Positions 1 through 13,800 of a stretch of DNA of 64,000 nucleotides are shown here, piece by piece. The notes below the pieces were generated by a model. The model had not been told where the DNA came from and searched no databases. It saw only the letters and a program-made list of their open reading frames with translations. Every line of letters starts with the position of its first letter. The first letter of the stretch is position 1. Source of the DNA: Mesotaenium endlicherianum (lineage: Eukaryota > Streptophyta > Zygnematophyceae > Zygnematales > Mesotaeniaceae); the NCBI GenBank assembly GCA_009602735.1, contig WELA01003775.1, positions 549,021-613,020 on the forward strand, given 5' to 3'. The translations under genes and the position numbers were made by a program.

Positions 1-1785
1 TTGTCACGCCCACCTTCCCTTCCCTGGCGCTCTCGCAAGTGAGCCCTGGATGGAAGAGTCAACACGGCAAGCTGCAAGAAGGAAGAAGCACAAAGCCAGT
101 CAATGGAAGCAGAGTGATTGAGAAATGAGCGTACAAAACATACCCTCATTCCTGGCACACGAAAATGCTCGAGGGGTGGGTGGGGAGGAGGACCTACCAG
201 GGGAGGAAAAACGAGGATGCTTTGCCAGCTAGCGCGTGCACCTGACAACCACTTACCGCCTGATACACGTGCGGACGTGCATACACCTGGCTGCTCGTGC
301 ACGTGTATGGGTCTCCACCGCACAAACCTGCCCCGCCACAACACGAACCTGGCATGTCCCGACTTAGTAGGGTGTCTCGCGTGGCTATAGGATAGCTTGC
401 AAGAAAGCAACAGGGGCAGGGTGGCGGTGCACGGGTAACCAATCCGAGCACGGCAGCAGCAGCTGCGGCGCCACACACGCGCGTGTGGGTGCAGGTGCTC
501 GCGTCCTTCCTTCCATCTCCTTGCTGCGCACGTGCCCCATGCAGCAGGCCAGTCCTGCTCCCACGCCCCAGCCCCGCCAAGGTGGAAGTAAGTCGAGAAG
601 AACCATGGCGACGCCTAGAAACAGGTAGTCATGAGAGATGCCGCAAGGCGCATGAAAGAAAGCGGCAGAGAGGGGGAAGCGACTCCGGCGGCCTGCGCTC
701 CACTGGCAAGTGGCTCTTTCGCCACTCCTTGCCTTCTCCCTTGGGCGGCTGCACCAGTCCCTGCAATTGCAAACGACGCCCGTGTTGCACCCCCCCCCCC
801 CCCAAGAAAAAAACAAACACACAACCCATGCAGCCGCCAGAGAGTGCGTGAGTCTCCTTAGTGCCAGCCAGCCGGACAGCGTTGCCTTCGATCATCGAGA
901 GTGGCTGATAGGCGCGATGCTTGCACGCATAGACACCTGCACATGCTTACACACACGCTTACACGCACGCTTACACGCCAAAACACGCAAAGAGGGAGAG
1001 TTGCGGAACGTCCACACGGGCACGTGCTGGCCAGGCACGCACCCGCGCAGACGCTCGCGCTGATGCAACACGAACCGAACAAGCGAGCTAAGCCTTCTTT
1101 AACATCAGAAATGAAACATGTCTACTGTAACCATATGAGGCGAGGCAGATGGATGGGGTGTCAAGAGATGCAAGAGAGAAGGAAACTGAGCACGAACAGG
1201 TGCAGCAGCTGCCGACGCGGAGACGGGAACAGGCTGGCTGGGAGGAGGAAGCCGCGCATATTCTGAGCGTAAGAGGGAACTTGACTTAGCTTCCAGACTT
1301 TGACAACAAATTCCCGCAAGGGCAACTATTGACTGCTGTTGCTGCCCCTGCTGCTGCTGCATGCTCGTTGCTGCCTGCCCCTTCCTCCCTGGCCGCGCAC
1401 CAACGCCTTCATGAACCAGCCGGCCGGCCCGTCCTGTATCACCCACAGCCCGCACACGCCACACTCGAATAGATTAGAGGTCAGCATGCGAGAGAAAGCG
1501 GCTTTTCCACACAGGCTACAAGGAAACGCAAGCTCCTGCCTGCCAGCTTTGCTGGTGCGTTAAAACAGCCCACAGACGGACGAAGGTGTGGAATATACCT
1601 CATGACAGACGCCAAAGTGGACAGCGCTCAGTTGAAGAGGGCACGCGCTCGCGCAAGCAGATACTCTTGCCGGGACCACCTCCTCCCCTCCAGGATGCAC
1701 ATTGCCCTGACTGAGTGCGTGCCCCCGCGCACATGCACACCCACGTTCTAAAGCCAAGTTCACGATCGTGCATGCCGTGAGATTG

Positions 1786-1853
1786 TGTGCGTGCGCGGGT
1801 GCATGTGTTCCGTGTGTGTGTGTGTGCGTGCTCGAGTGCATGCATGTGTTCCG

Positions 1854-1891
<38 letters not shown>

Positions 1892-1904
1892 CGTGTGTGT
1901 GTGG
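1786..1904. repeat. GT microsatellite, compound
   Basis: Two stretches of alternating GT are joined by a short duplicated segment (a GCATGTGTTCCGTGT word occurs twice, near 1801 and 1842). The second stretch is an almost pure GT run of roughly 40 bases around 1856-1904. This is a simple-sequence repeat with no coding content. It explains the His/Thr-rich and Cys/Val-rich spurious frames on both strands. Confidence 0.9.
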
Positions 1905-3861
1905 CAAAACTGCGTGTACATGTGAAACGTCCAGAAAGGCAAGAAGCTAACATTTTGTCAGAGTCAAAAAAGCGCTGAGAGGGACACATGCAAAACATGC
2001 GGGGCCTGCGGGCGGGTGTGTGCTGGCCAGGCACACGCCCGCATGCACACCCAACCGTTACAAATGACTAACAGAGGGTGTGTATGACGTCTATACGTGC
2101 ATAAACTGATGTGTATATTATGTTATATTTTGATTATATGAAGCAGATGTGAAAGTCAATATGCGTAAGCAGTTCGAGTGGAGCGTGTGAAAGGGTGGTT
2201 TGCTCATTTTCTGAGTTGTGGGAAAAGAGAAATGAGCTGCAGTCTCCCCTGCTGCTCCTCCTCGTCCTCGTCCACCTCCGACTCCTTGGCAATAGGCCGC
2301 CGTCCTCTCTGGTGGCTCCAGCGCCCCCTGCAAAATAGGAGCGAGCAAGCGAGAGTCAGGTTCAGCAGAGATTGTGCGCATCTTGCAAGGCCTCTCTTAC
2401 CACACACGGGATAGAAGGCATCAGCCTCTGCATATGATAAATATAAATGTGAAAAAATACAAACGTATGCACGGATATCTACATATATACCTATATATAG
2501 TCATAAGTATAATCATACACCCTATCAAAGAGATACATGCATACGTATCTACATGTATGCAAGTATATAACCACATCTATACATGTCTAGTAATTTCTCT
2601 CTGTTTCTCTGTATACACGCTACGCACGCGTAAATGCATTTGCTCATACACCTGTAGATGGCAACACCACGACATAGCTGAGTTGTCGTCTGCGCCACTC
2701 AGCGCAGTCGCGACCTAGCGGTGCACGTTGGACTGACGCGTTGGCATTGTTCTAACTTCTTCTCTCACACGACCAGGTGAGCAATGGGCGCGACAGAGGT
2801 ACATAGGATGCACTGTCAATGCCATAATCGCTTAATGTCTCTAATTATTCTATCACACATGAACAGGAGGCTATTTCCTCCAGAGGGCTAGACACATACT
2901 TTTCCGCTTTGTGGTGACACAAAGTGGAGATTCCAGGTGGCAGCGAGAGCCGGCTCCCCCAGGCAGGCTATGACAGGGCGCGGCTGCAATTTCCAACCGA
3001 CACCTGTCAGCACGGCCACAGCGGGTCAGGCCAGGTGTCGCAGAAGGAGAGGGAGTTGCGCCGTTTCTTGGCTTCCCCCGCCTGACTGCACGAGTGGACC
3101 CTTCATGTGCACCCACGTTTATACCCAAGCACAGACGGCAGAGGGAGCAACCCGTCAGCATGTTGTGCGGACAGTCCGCATGGTAAGAGGCTGCTGACTC
3201 AATTTCGACACCTGTTCGACCAAGCTCTGACGACTTGCGAGAGCCAGCCTTGATTACCCCACCCACCACGCCGAGCTGGCACGCCTTTCTCATAATCAAG
3301 TGCTGGCTGGACATGCAACATCTGCCACCTGGCACCCTCTGGCAGGTGGGCAAACGACGCAGAGCAGAGCAGAGAAGAGGAGGTGCAAAGGGAGGAAGCG
3401 AGGGAGAGAGCGAGCCCCAGCCATTTATACTGTTGCCTTTGGGGAAATCGGAGAGGGAGAGGGGAAGGGGAAAGGGGGAGGGGGGGGAGGGGCCTTACCT
3501 CTTGGATGATGCAGCAGCAGCGAATCCTATGTGGCTTTATGTGGCACTGTGATGTCACCCTGTGAGCCACTGATGGCCCCGTGACATTAGCACATGAGCC
3601 AGAAGTGGCTCCTCAATGTTCCGCCGCCCGCGCCAGTTTGCCATGGGGATGCCTCAACAGAACACACCCCCACCAGAAAAGAAGGGCATGCACTGAGATT
3701 GACAGCGTGGATCCGTGAGGATGCCATCCTCTTGCCTCCAGCATCGTTGCTTAGAAGTTACGTCTAAAATATCTACATACAGATCTACATTATATACATC
3801 ATGTACATCTTTCATGCATAATGTACATCGTAGACATTATATTATGATAAACAAATTACAA

Positions 3862-3897
3862 ATTATATACAGTATATACAGTATATACAGTATATAC
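3862..3897. repeat. 9-bp AT-rich tandem repeat
   Basis: The nonamer AGTATATAC is repeated three times in perfect register (3871-3897) after one imperfect copy (3862-3870). It lies inside a longer TATA/CATA-rich block. No function is visible. Confidence 0.85.
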
Positions 3898-6800
3898 ACT
3901 ATGCACACATCACACACATTATAAACACTACATTATACACATTTATACATCATACATCATACACATTTTATTTAAATACACATAAAACATATGATATACA
4001 CTATGCATACTTTAGACACATTATATATGATATATAAACACATCCGTCATACATACATATGGATGTTATCACATGAATGATAAAATTGTCTATACACGCA
4101 ATATAGCGGCACACAAGGCTTCACACGCTGGCTTGGCCTGTGGACACAGCCTCATTAAAACACACAGACATACGCATAAGGTAGAAACTTGTGATGAGTT
4201 ATTGGCACGCGGGCTCAGAGGTGACTTCACCTGGCGCTTAACTCGTGGTAGCGGCTGCTGCTGCTCCCTGGTTCTCCATGGCCCTCTTCCTCGCGCTCCC
4301 TCACCCCCCGCCGTCGTCCACCGCACCCTGCAACATTACGTCTAGGGTTAGTCAGTCCCCTGTTCACAGGTGTCTGGACATGCATATGTTCGAGGGCCAA
4401 AATTGAGCTCTATACGCACTCGACAGCTGGACATGGGGACAGACAGGCAGACAAACAAACGGGCAGCAAGTGCAGAGACGGATGGTCGAACGAGCAGACC
4501 GAGAGATCTGCATTCGAGGGTGCTACTGGGAGAGAGGCTATACCAGAGAGACTCCACCCAAAAGGAGGAGGAGGAGGGGGTGGGGGAGGAGGCAGTCCTC
4601 ATCATCTTCCGCATGCTTTGTGCTTGACCTCCTCCAGTTGCCATCTGCGTGGAGCCCGCCTGCAGTGCACAGGTGTCACCAACAGATCCAGTCAAATTTG
4701 ATATCCGAGAGGAGGCAGGCCATGTGCACGGCCACGTATGCACACTCAATAAGAAACAAACCCACCATCAGCCCAGACCTGCCAAGGAAACCACCCGAGA
4801 CTCTTCTTCAAATATGTGCCACAGATGACACACAAGATATGGCCTCTGCTATGGCTCTCAGTACGCCACCTGTCAGTAGCCTGCTGGGGCCCCAAGCGTG
4901 CTACAGCCTTTAACAATTCACAAGCCCACATGCCCCTGTAAGCTGCCCTCCTTTGGATCGCCAAACAATCCTTCACCCCTCTGGCTAATTATTTCAATTA
5001 CCAGTTTCAGGAGCACAATGCTTTCATCACGAGGCACGAGTGGGTGCTGGACACCAGCAGGGCTGTTAGGGCACCTTCATAGCGCCAGCTGCAATACACG
5101 GAAAGGCCGTAGTGAAGACACTCTAGCAGGTGCCAGCTGGCGATACTTTTGACAGATTGAAGTGCACAGCAAACTCCAGGTGCCAACTGGCAAGAGCTTT
5201 AGAAGTCAAAAAGGAGCTGCCAGGCACCTGGCACAGGTGGCGATATGGCTGGGGCACGTAGCTTCAAACGGGTTCAAGGATTGCTGTAGACCTCACCAGA
5301 CCCTAGCTCCCAGCTAGCTTATCTCACGTATGCCATGGACAATAGCCTGCGTAGGAATCCAGCAGAAATAACATCAAGAGTTTGACAGGTGATGGCCATG
5401 AGGACAGAAACGATCTTAAAGGCACTTGGATGCTGCATGATGTTGGTGGTAGCAGTCAAGTCAAGCAAGAATGGCGTGAATGGAAAATTAAATTGAATGG
5501 ATCATGCAAGCAAGCGTCAAACAAAAATAGATGTGCCAACTAAAGAGGGTCAAAATAACGGTCGGCGGAATTTGAAGACGTACCTACACACCTGTCCCCA
5601 CACAGGTTATTTGTGGGACTGAACAGACAGGCTTTCAATGCACCCGCTTCTGGGAACATAAAAAGAAGTGCCTTAACGTCAGCACTCCGGCTCTTGCGTT
5701 CCCTTTCCCCTCGGCCGTAGGCCTTCGTTGAGCTCAATTTCTTCAAGCCAGAACTCAGCTACCAGGCCAGATTCGCCGGAAAGTTTTATCATTTATGATG
5801 TGATACAGAGACAGTTGATGTACGTCAGCATTCAGTATTATTAACAAGACTGTCTGATGTGAAAGTTGTGAGGAAGAGAGAGCCTTGGACAGGGGATTGC
5901 ATCGAAGACCCCGCCAAAGAAGAGGGCTGCTTGCAGTACTTGCCAAAACTGAAGAATCCCACTTGTCGAGGATAGCAGGCAAAAATTCGGAAGACAGCCT
6001 AATGCTCCAGAGAGAGAACAACTCCGTAAAATGAACTGCGACTGTAATTTGGCTGTGAAGTTTGCGTCTACTTTCTTTTAAGTCGAGGGTGGGCAAACAA
6101 ACATCCAGCTGAGCTGCATCCAGCAATGTGAGCTGCTTGACCTGCTTTGACTCCTGAAGATGACAACTGTTGGCGTCGACAGTTGGCACAAACGTCTCTA
6201 TTAAACTCCCTGCGCGTCTGTCGTCGATGAATGAGCGCGGGCAAGTACGGGCATGAATGCAGCAAGGAAATGAACGTTCAACGTTCAAATGTTTGACCCT
6301 TTTATGAATCTATAGACGTGATGTGTACCTTCAAAGTCTCTTCGCTGACCTTGCGCTAACCTGAGAGGACGCCTTTGACAATTGTTCAACAAGTTGCCCT
6401 GGGCCACCCCGGGCTGCTCAGGGCTGGCCCTGGGCAGCGCTTGGATGTACGCTGCCCCTGGGTGTACAAGGTGCAGGGAATGTTGGACAAAAGTGACATC
6501 AAGACAGTTACATACGGGGAGTCAGCCTCTAGTGGACTCCCTGTCAAAATGAAGGGCGACAACACGTGTCACACGCATGAAAGGGCTCCGACGCATTAGG
6601 GCTTGACTGACAGTAAAGGGATGCGTTTAGGCACCTAGTATTGCCAAATGTATGTATGAAGTAGCTTGCACCTTCCTTGACCCCCCCTCTCAAGCGGGGT
6701 ATCCTTATCTCATGTAACCACGTGAGGATGAAATTTGTCAACTCATTCACCTGTATAAACTATGGGCTAGATGCACCCTGTTTGTGGAACTCAGTTTCAA

Positions 6801-8154
6801 GCAGATTGTTACACCTTCTCTCAATTCACTACTCTTCTTGGAAGCCAAATGGGATGCTGTTTTCTTGTCTTTGACGGGTGGACCATGGCTGCTACATTAT
6901 TAATTTCACTTACGTCTGTCAAAGCGCAGCTCAAGTCGGGTGAGTACTCCCTCTAAGTTGTTTAATCTCATCGTTACACGGCCGCCTACTAATACTTGAA
7001 ATGCCTATTTCCACAATAGCTCAGAACCATGGTGAGCTAAGTGAGCTAAGGACCGTAACATACGCTCTAATTCCAATATAGCCTTGTTCTCCCACTTTGT
7101 AAAAATACAGCATGAGATGGCACCTAAACAGGTGATGTCCAAAAAAGGCTCAGCCAAATTTGGGGCGTCATCAAGTCAAACATGTGGCACAAATGGTGCG
7201 CTCGTGGCAAGTTCTGATGGCAGACACTTGCCGGAAATTTTCAAGACGGCGTTGCATTTTTAGTATTTTCCACACTTGGCCGGAATGGCATTTCTCCACA
7301 TCCACTAATCCCACCGACAGAGACCCATGGAAGGTTTTGACATGCGCCAGAAGGGATGGATTTAGGGACACTGGCCCAACACGTGCGAAGTCGTCACTGA
7401 AATATTAACATTTTGTTGGTGAAATGAATCTTGCTTATTCAAGATAAATATGTTTCATTTAAATATATAAGATCAGAGATAGGTGGAAGCGTGTAAAATC
7501 AAGGAGCGATCTTTGCCCTTATTCCGTTTACTCATCTATAATCCTTGACTCACTTACCATAGTGTGCCATAGTTGCACACTAACTCAAGACACAAGAAAG
7601 AGGCAACTTGAGGACCAGAGCTTCTCCTTTGAAAACTCATGGCCTCTTGCCTACCAGGCATACAAGCATGCATAAGCACATACACAACATCAGAGGACTG
7701 AATAGCAAAGGCGCTCTCATTCAGATGACCATATTGTAGCTAAAATACATCCCTCTGACTTAGGTGCAAACCATGAAATCTGTCCGCTATGTGACCCCAA
7801 AAGGTCAGAAGGTATGACTCTGTTAATACTACTCCAAATTGCACAAACTTAACGGCAACGGACGCATCTTGACGAGACCTTTCCGAAAAGTCCTAATTCG
7901 CTCCATTTGGAGCACAGACAAAGACGCCATGTCAATTTCCGTGAAAGCTGGTCATAATAACGAACCCCAAAAGTGCAGACATGACTTGCAAGTAGAAATC
8001 CGACTCTAAAGCCTACGTCCAAAATGAGGGACCACGAGATCTCAGCCTGCTATGTACCTTGTGACCACCTGGTTGACCACGGCGCAAGGTGCGCCGTTTT
8101 GTGAGAAACCCGTTAAGTTGGGACCCACGGATCTAGGTATAACGATCATATAAT

Positions 8155-8300
8155 TGGTCGGTTGACTGAAGTCCTAACTGTTCAGTTGACTGACGACGGC
8201 TCCACCTACCCAGGAGTTAACCACACTGGTAGGACATCGGTTTACCGAATCTCAGTCGACCTCCCGACTTTCAGTATACTACGGTCACATGTGCCAGTCT
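8155..8300 (-). repeat. Decayed family-B-like LTR remnant
   Basis: Read on the minus strand, this stretch matches the middle of the family-B LTR. The words around 8205-8250 (CTACCC-GGAGTTAACCAC-TGGTAGGAC-TCGGTTTACC) line up, with many substitutions, with the reverse complement of the block at 16085-16125 in the B1 5' LTR. The flanking TGTTCA-TTGACTGA part also aligns. Neither LTR terminus can be identified, so the true extent is uncertain and may reach either side. It is either an old solo LTR or a related family. Confidence 0.6.
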
Positions 8301-9613
8301 ACAAATAATTATCTAAATGAGAATATCTATCCTCAGCATACTGAGTCCAAGTATACTAACCATTATTATACGAGCTTACCATATATCAACCTTCTGATAT
8401 TATGTCCTATATATAACTGGTATACTCATCTCAGCAAACTATACTATGATACAAAAATCATCCTGCTGAACTTTTTGACAAAGTAAGTAAACTTGCATTA
8501 TATCGACATACATTCATTTAGATGAACTCGCACATGTGAGTGTTGACATTATACATATTTAGGGTTGTATTTATATATGCAATTAATTAAATAAATAATG
8601 AACTGATACATTACAATTGGCGACTTCAAATAAAGGTTGGAGTATTGAAATGTCCAGTTAAGGTACTGTTAGTTGAGACATTTTAGGTCGTAAAGTATAA
8701 TTTAGTCCAAGTTTCATGAGGTGGAATTCCTTGTTATTGAATTTTGAACTGAAATTTTCAGTCACTGAAGTGTTAGCCAAGCACATATTCTCGTAGATCC
8801 CAAATGCAGTCAACTTCTAGCATTTTGAACCTTTTAGTCACTGAAGTCTTTCCTCCTGTCACTTTTCTCGTAGATTGCAGATGAAGTTAGAATCTGAAGA
8901 TTTGAACCTTAGAATGTACGCCACTATAAGCAAATGTTTAAGTTTGTGTAATCATGTTGATGCATGAGTATTGGTGCAAGGTGCTGCTCGCACTCTGATT
9001 TTGTGACGGCCACTGGTGGCACATATTGTGTGTATTAACCATCGTTTTTGTGCAATTAAGAAAAGTTTGCATGCGGATTGTATATCTATGTAATATATAT
9101 TTCTAAAAAACTAGAATTTAATTCAATCACCAAATGTGCTCTTTAATGTAGCTCTTGCAATGTGTTGGGCGTCGACCTCCTCCAAGTCGTAACGTCTACG
9201 TCAGGTCAACTTGCACACACATCTTAAAGTCATATATAGCCCGTATCATGAATGTATGCATTGCACGTATACACGTCAAGAAGCACAGGTCGCAATCGCA
9301 ATGAGCAAGTAAACAGCAAGATTTGACGGCAAAGGCGGTCGGGCAAGCAGCACCGTCTGGAAGCAACAAGAGCAGCATAACCAAGGGGTTGGAGCTAGCA
9401 CACACAACTAGCAGTTGCGGAATGCAGCAATCTAGCCCCAAGCCCGCTTCAACAGCAAGCCGCACCCATCGTCCTCAACCCCATCCCTTTGTTGAAACGA
9501 GCAAGCAATGGGAGCACCCATGCGAGACTCTCAAGCAGCAAGTGGGCTGCACCAGCAAGTCTTGTGCCTCGCATACGAAAACAAAAAATTACGAGTCGCG
9601 AACTCACCCCCAT
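8301..9613. other. Intergenic, AT-rich, nothing recognised
   Basis: This AT-rich stretch contains no frame with recognisable protein content. Part of 8301-8900 could be the remainder of the decayed LTR noted just upstream, but I could not align it. The 9300-9610 portion is more GC-balanced and unique within the window; it is the host-side flank of element A1. Confidence 0.4.
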
Positions 9614-10116
9614 TGTAGTGAAACAGATAGATAAAGTACTTCGTAAAATAAAATACTTTATCTATTCAAGACAAGGATCTTTGAACACAAGTGGTAGCTT
9701 CTTGAAAGAGAGATGGCTTCTTAATTGTTAATATATTTTTGGAATTTGGCAAGTGTAAAATTGATTTTGGGATGTCTTTCAATGTTCTAGCTCTTGTTTC
9801 CATACTTGCTGCATAAGCAATTTCTAGGAAGGTGCATTTTGATGTGTTGGCACCCAACACATCCCAAAAGTTGCCACCTCTTTCTAGAATAATGTACACA
9901 TGTCCTTTTGACCTAAAAATGGCACATCTGACTTTTGCCACATGGAGTTCTTCTAGGTCCTTCCTCTAACTTCGAAAATGCCTTAGAAGGTTCAAAGGAC
10001 ATGAACCAAGTCACTTGAGTATCTATTCACACTTGACTCCACACAATACTACTCCACATATATTCAAAAGCATTAAAATATATGCAAACTAATTTATTAT
10101 AACTCAAATTACTTCA
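9614..10116 (-). repeat. A1 3' LTR
   Basis: The 503-bp LTR has the same length as both LTRs of element A. On the minus strand it starts TGAAGTAATTTGAG (the family consensus starts TGTAGTGATTTGAG) and ends TTTCACTACA. It is followed on its 5' side by a purine tract (10117-10129 on the minus strand) serving as PPT. Confidence 0.93.
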
Positions 10117-10884
10117 TCACCCCCCTGACAGAAAAAGCGACGTCTCGGCGCGTCAAGACAGGTCTTACACATGTGGAGCAGACTAGTCAACAGCTTCAAG
10201 TCAGATGCCACACATGTGAAGAGGATTAGTCAAAGGCACCAAGTCATGTGCTACACATGTAAGGTAGACTAGGCAAGGTCGTGGGTGGAGTGACCTTATT
10301 GGCTAGCCTACTCCTTGATGATAAAGAAAATTGTACAAGTGGGCCCAAAATCTGCCACAAGTTCGAAAATTCATAGAGTCCACAGAACTGCTTCAAATCT
10401 AAAAATTCAAGTGCCACACGGACCGCGTCAAAGAACTCTACCGGGTCACCAAATTTGGGAGCAATCTAACTTTTGGAGTGTTGTAGAGAGCTGAGAGAGT
10501 AGGCACTCCTCCAAATGTGTGCAGAAACTTCTGAAAATCATAAGTCCTTCTATGCTGCTTCAAATTCTGCAAAGTTAGTCACTAAATGGGCGCAGTAAGA
10601 GCTTCTACCATATTCTTGATTTTCATAGCATTTCAAGTTTAGGGGAGGGCACAATGTCAGAAGGCATATCTGCCCTAATAATGCCAGCAGCATGACCCCC
10701 TTCTACTCAGAGCATCATATCTCGCTCACCAGTGCTTCAAATTGAGCAAACTTGAATTCTAGATGACCGACTACTCATGGATTACAGCCAAGTAAAATTT
10801 CAGAATTTAATATAAAGAGATTTGTCAGCGGTAGCAGTTTTAGTTTTCCGTCCAGAAACTGCGAGAAGAGAAAAGTGTCTAATG
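10117..10884 (-). other. A1 3' untranslated region with 43-bp triplicate and PPT
   Basis: This noncoding segment lies between the chromodomain and the 3' LTR. It includes the G-rich polypurine tract next to the LTR (about 10117-10129, minus strand). It also carries three copies of a repeat whose ACACATGT cores lie exactly 43 bp apart at 10167, 10210 and 10253. Homologous segments occur in A (30510-31278) and A2 (about 48183-48969). Confidence 0.8.
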
Positions 10885-13800
10885 TCATTTTTTCCTCTTT
10901 TTGATTCTTGCAGGCTGCCTCCAAGGGGTCTTCTGCTGCTTCTTGATGGTTGCAGGCTGCCTCCCTAAAGTCTTGGGGCTTCTGGTAAAGAGACTTGGGG
11001 CTGGTCCAAGATGGGGGTTGGCGGCATGGAAGCTCTTCAACTTTCTCTGAAGGTAATGCGCCGCCACCCAACTGTTCTCAGAATCTGGATATCCTTTCCA
11101 CTTGATCAAGTATTGCTGCTGTCTCCTAAATTTCTCATAGCCAATATGTCTTCCACCTCGTACTCCAAATGATCATCCACTATAATTGGGGCTGGTGGGA
11201 TTGTCACTCGTCCTGGGAACTTGTTAACGGGTTGCACATATGGCTTGAAGAGGGAAGCGTGGAATACGAGGTCGATGTGCATAGTCTTGGGAAGTTCTAG
11301 CTTGAAAGCAACGACGTTGACTTGCTGGATAATTTTGAAGGGTCCCAAATACTTGGGGAAGAACTTGCTGCCGACAGGCCTGTTGTTCAGGTAAATATTC
11401 TTGGATGATAGTAACACGTTGTCACCCACTCTGTACGTAATTTCTCTTTTGGACCTGTTTGCGACTTTTGCTTGAGCATCGTGCGCCTGTTGTAGAGCTT
11501 TCTTCACTGCTGTAAGGGATGCTTCTAACGTCTCCATAACATCTGTTGCTGGAGGTACTTCATCATGGCCAGCCGGCTGAAGCTCAGCGGCGTGGTGGGA
11601 TGGAAGCCATAGTTGAGGAAGTATGGGGACACTTGGGTAGAGGCCTGCGTCGTGTTGTTGTGGGCAAACTCCAAGGGGGTCAAGTACATGTCCCAATCTT
11701 GCTCCAGAGTAGACATGTAGGCCTTTAGAGAGGTCTTTAGGGTACGATTCATACGCTCGGTTTGCCCATCTGATTGCGGGTGGTAGGCAGTAGACATATC
11801 CAGCGATGTACCCAAGTTCTTGAAGAGATTTTCCCAAGGATGGCTTGTAAATCTTGGATCTCTATCCAACACAATTCTTGATGGTAGCCCATGGAGTCGG
11901 AAAATGTTGTCAAAGATGAGTCTTGCAAGTTGTGGTGCTGTAGCCTTAGTCGTTGTGGGAATAAAATGAGCCATCTTGGTAAGTCTGTCCACCACCGTGA
12001 GTATTGCATTATGGCCTCGAGGTGTCACGGGCAGGTCCACAATAAGGTCCATTGAGATGTCCGTCCATTGCTTTTCCGGGATTGGTAGTGGTTGGAGGAG
12101 TCCTCCCGCCTTTTGTGATGATGGCTTGACTCTTTGGCATGTGTCACGGATCCTGCAGTACTCGTTGTCTTGCTTAGACATGCCTGGCCAACAATAAATC
12201 CTGGCTAGAACGCCCGTGGTCTTTAGGATTCCAAAGTGTCCTCCGAGAGGTTTGTCGTGTGCTTCTCGTAGAAGCAAGAGCCGGAGGTCTAAGTCATCAC
12301 GAACACATCTCTGGCTCGTGTCTTGCCTCACCCAATAATTGCCTTCTTCCTTCTTGTATGGGTCCAAGGCTGCTTCTCCGTTCTTGTAGTAAGGGTCTCG
12401 TTCATAGGCGGCTCAAAATCGAGCTTCCAGATCTGTTTTCAGGGATGTCATCACTGCGTTTAATTGCAGTCTTGAGAGGGGTTTGTCTTGCCGGGCTGGT
12501 ACTGAATCGTGATGTTGTATTGTTGCAAGTATCCGCTCCATCTTGCTTGTCTCCTTGAGAGATACGGCTGCGTCTGGAGGTGCTTCAACGCCTCGTGGTC
12601 CGTAGTGACCAGCACCTTGCGTCCTTCAACGTAGCAGCGCCAAACCTTCAAGGCATGTACAATCGCCAATGCCTCTCGCTCCGTGGTTGTATAATTTTGC
12701 TCGGCTGGGTTTAGCTTCCTTGACTCGTAGGCAATGGGCTGCAGGCCCTTGCCTTGGTCTTGAAGCAAGATTGGTCCTATTGCATAGGAAGATGCATTGG
12801 TGATGACGTGGAAGGGCCAACCTGGGTTTGGACTTGGGAGTGTGAGCATCGAGGATATCATCAATCTTTGCTTCAATTGTTGGAAAGCTTCCTCCTCTTT
12901 CCTGGTCCTTACATTTGGTTTGTCTTTCTTCGATAGATTTGTGAGAGGGGCTGCTTTGTGCGAGAAGCTCTGGATGAATCTCCTGTTTCAATTGGCAAAT
13001 CCCAAGAACGATTGGAGTTCTTTCTTGGTAGTGGGGGTTGGCCATTCCTCCACCACCGTGGTCTTCTTGGGGTCCATCTTGATGCCATCAGCAGTCACGT
13101 GGAGACCTAGGAACTTGTTTGGCAAACTCGCTCTTTGACTCCTTTGCAAATAGCTTGTTTTGCTTCAATACTTCGAGGACTTCTTTCAAGTGTCTCGCAT
13201 GCTCTTCGAGGGTCTTGCTGTAGATAAGGATGTCGTCGATGATTACCACCACAAGGCTGTCCAACATGGGCTGAAATATGGTGTTCATCATAGTCATGAA
13301 AGTTGCTGGCGCGTTGGTGAGTCCTAATGGCAGGGCCATGAACTCAAAATGTCCATATCTTGTCCTGAATGCCGTCTTCTCTATGTCAGGTTCAGCGATG
13401 CGAATCTGGTGGTAGCTGCTCTCCAAGTCCACCTTCGTGAAGTACTTGGCTCCAACCAGCCGGTCCATGAGCTCATCCATGCGCGGCAACGGGTATCGAT
13501 TCTTGATGGTGATCTTGTTGAGGGCGCGATAGTCCACGCACATCCTCAAGGTACCATCCTTCTTCTTGACAAATAGCACCGGGGCTCCAAATGGCGACTT
13601 GCTAGATCAAATGAAGCCATGCTCCAGTAGCTCCTTAATTTGCTTCTTGACTTCGTCTAGCTCCGTGTATGACATCTTGAACGTAGGCCGAGAGATTGGG
13701 CTTGCTTCCGGGCTTGAACTCTATCTTGTGGTCTACGAATCTCTTGGGGGGTAGGCCCTTGGGCAATTCCGAGGAGAATACTTCTTTGTAGTCGTCTAAG

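Larger units (their letters stand above)
1..8150. other. Gene-poor region, no recognisable gene
   Basis: I found no open reading frame with a recognisable domain and no convincing exon chain here. The longest frames (5755-6288 minus, 2871-3353 minus) have biased, low-complexity composition. The stretch contains a poly-C tract near 790-804, GT/CA microsatellite at about 1786-1904, an AT-rich block with short ATA-type repeats at about 2430-2620 and 3760-4050, and a GA-rich purine tract at about 3435-3495. Scattered host exons could be missed without transcript data. Confidence 0.5.

Noticed and set aside
2871-3353. 160-codon minus-strand frame
   Set aside because: It has a Cys/Arg-rich composition without domain signs and overlaps other equally long frames on the opposite strand.
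5755-6288. 177-codon minus-strand frame
   Set aside because: It shows no recognisable motif, no splice context and no conservation evidence. A frame of this length is not rare by chance in 64 kb.
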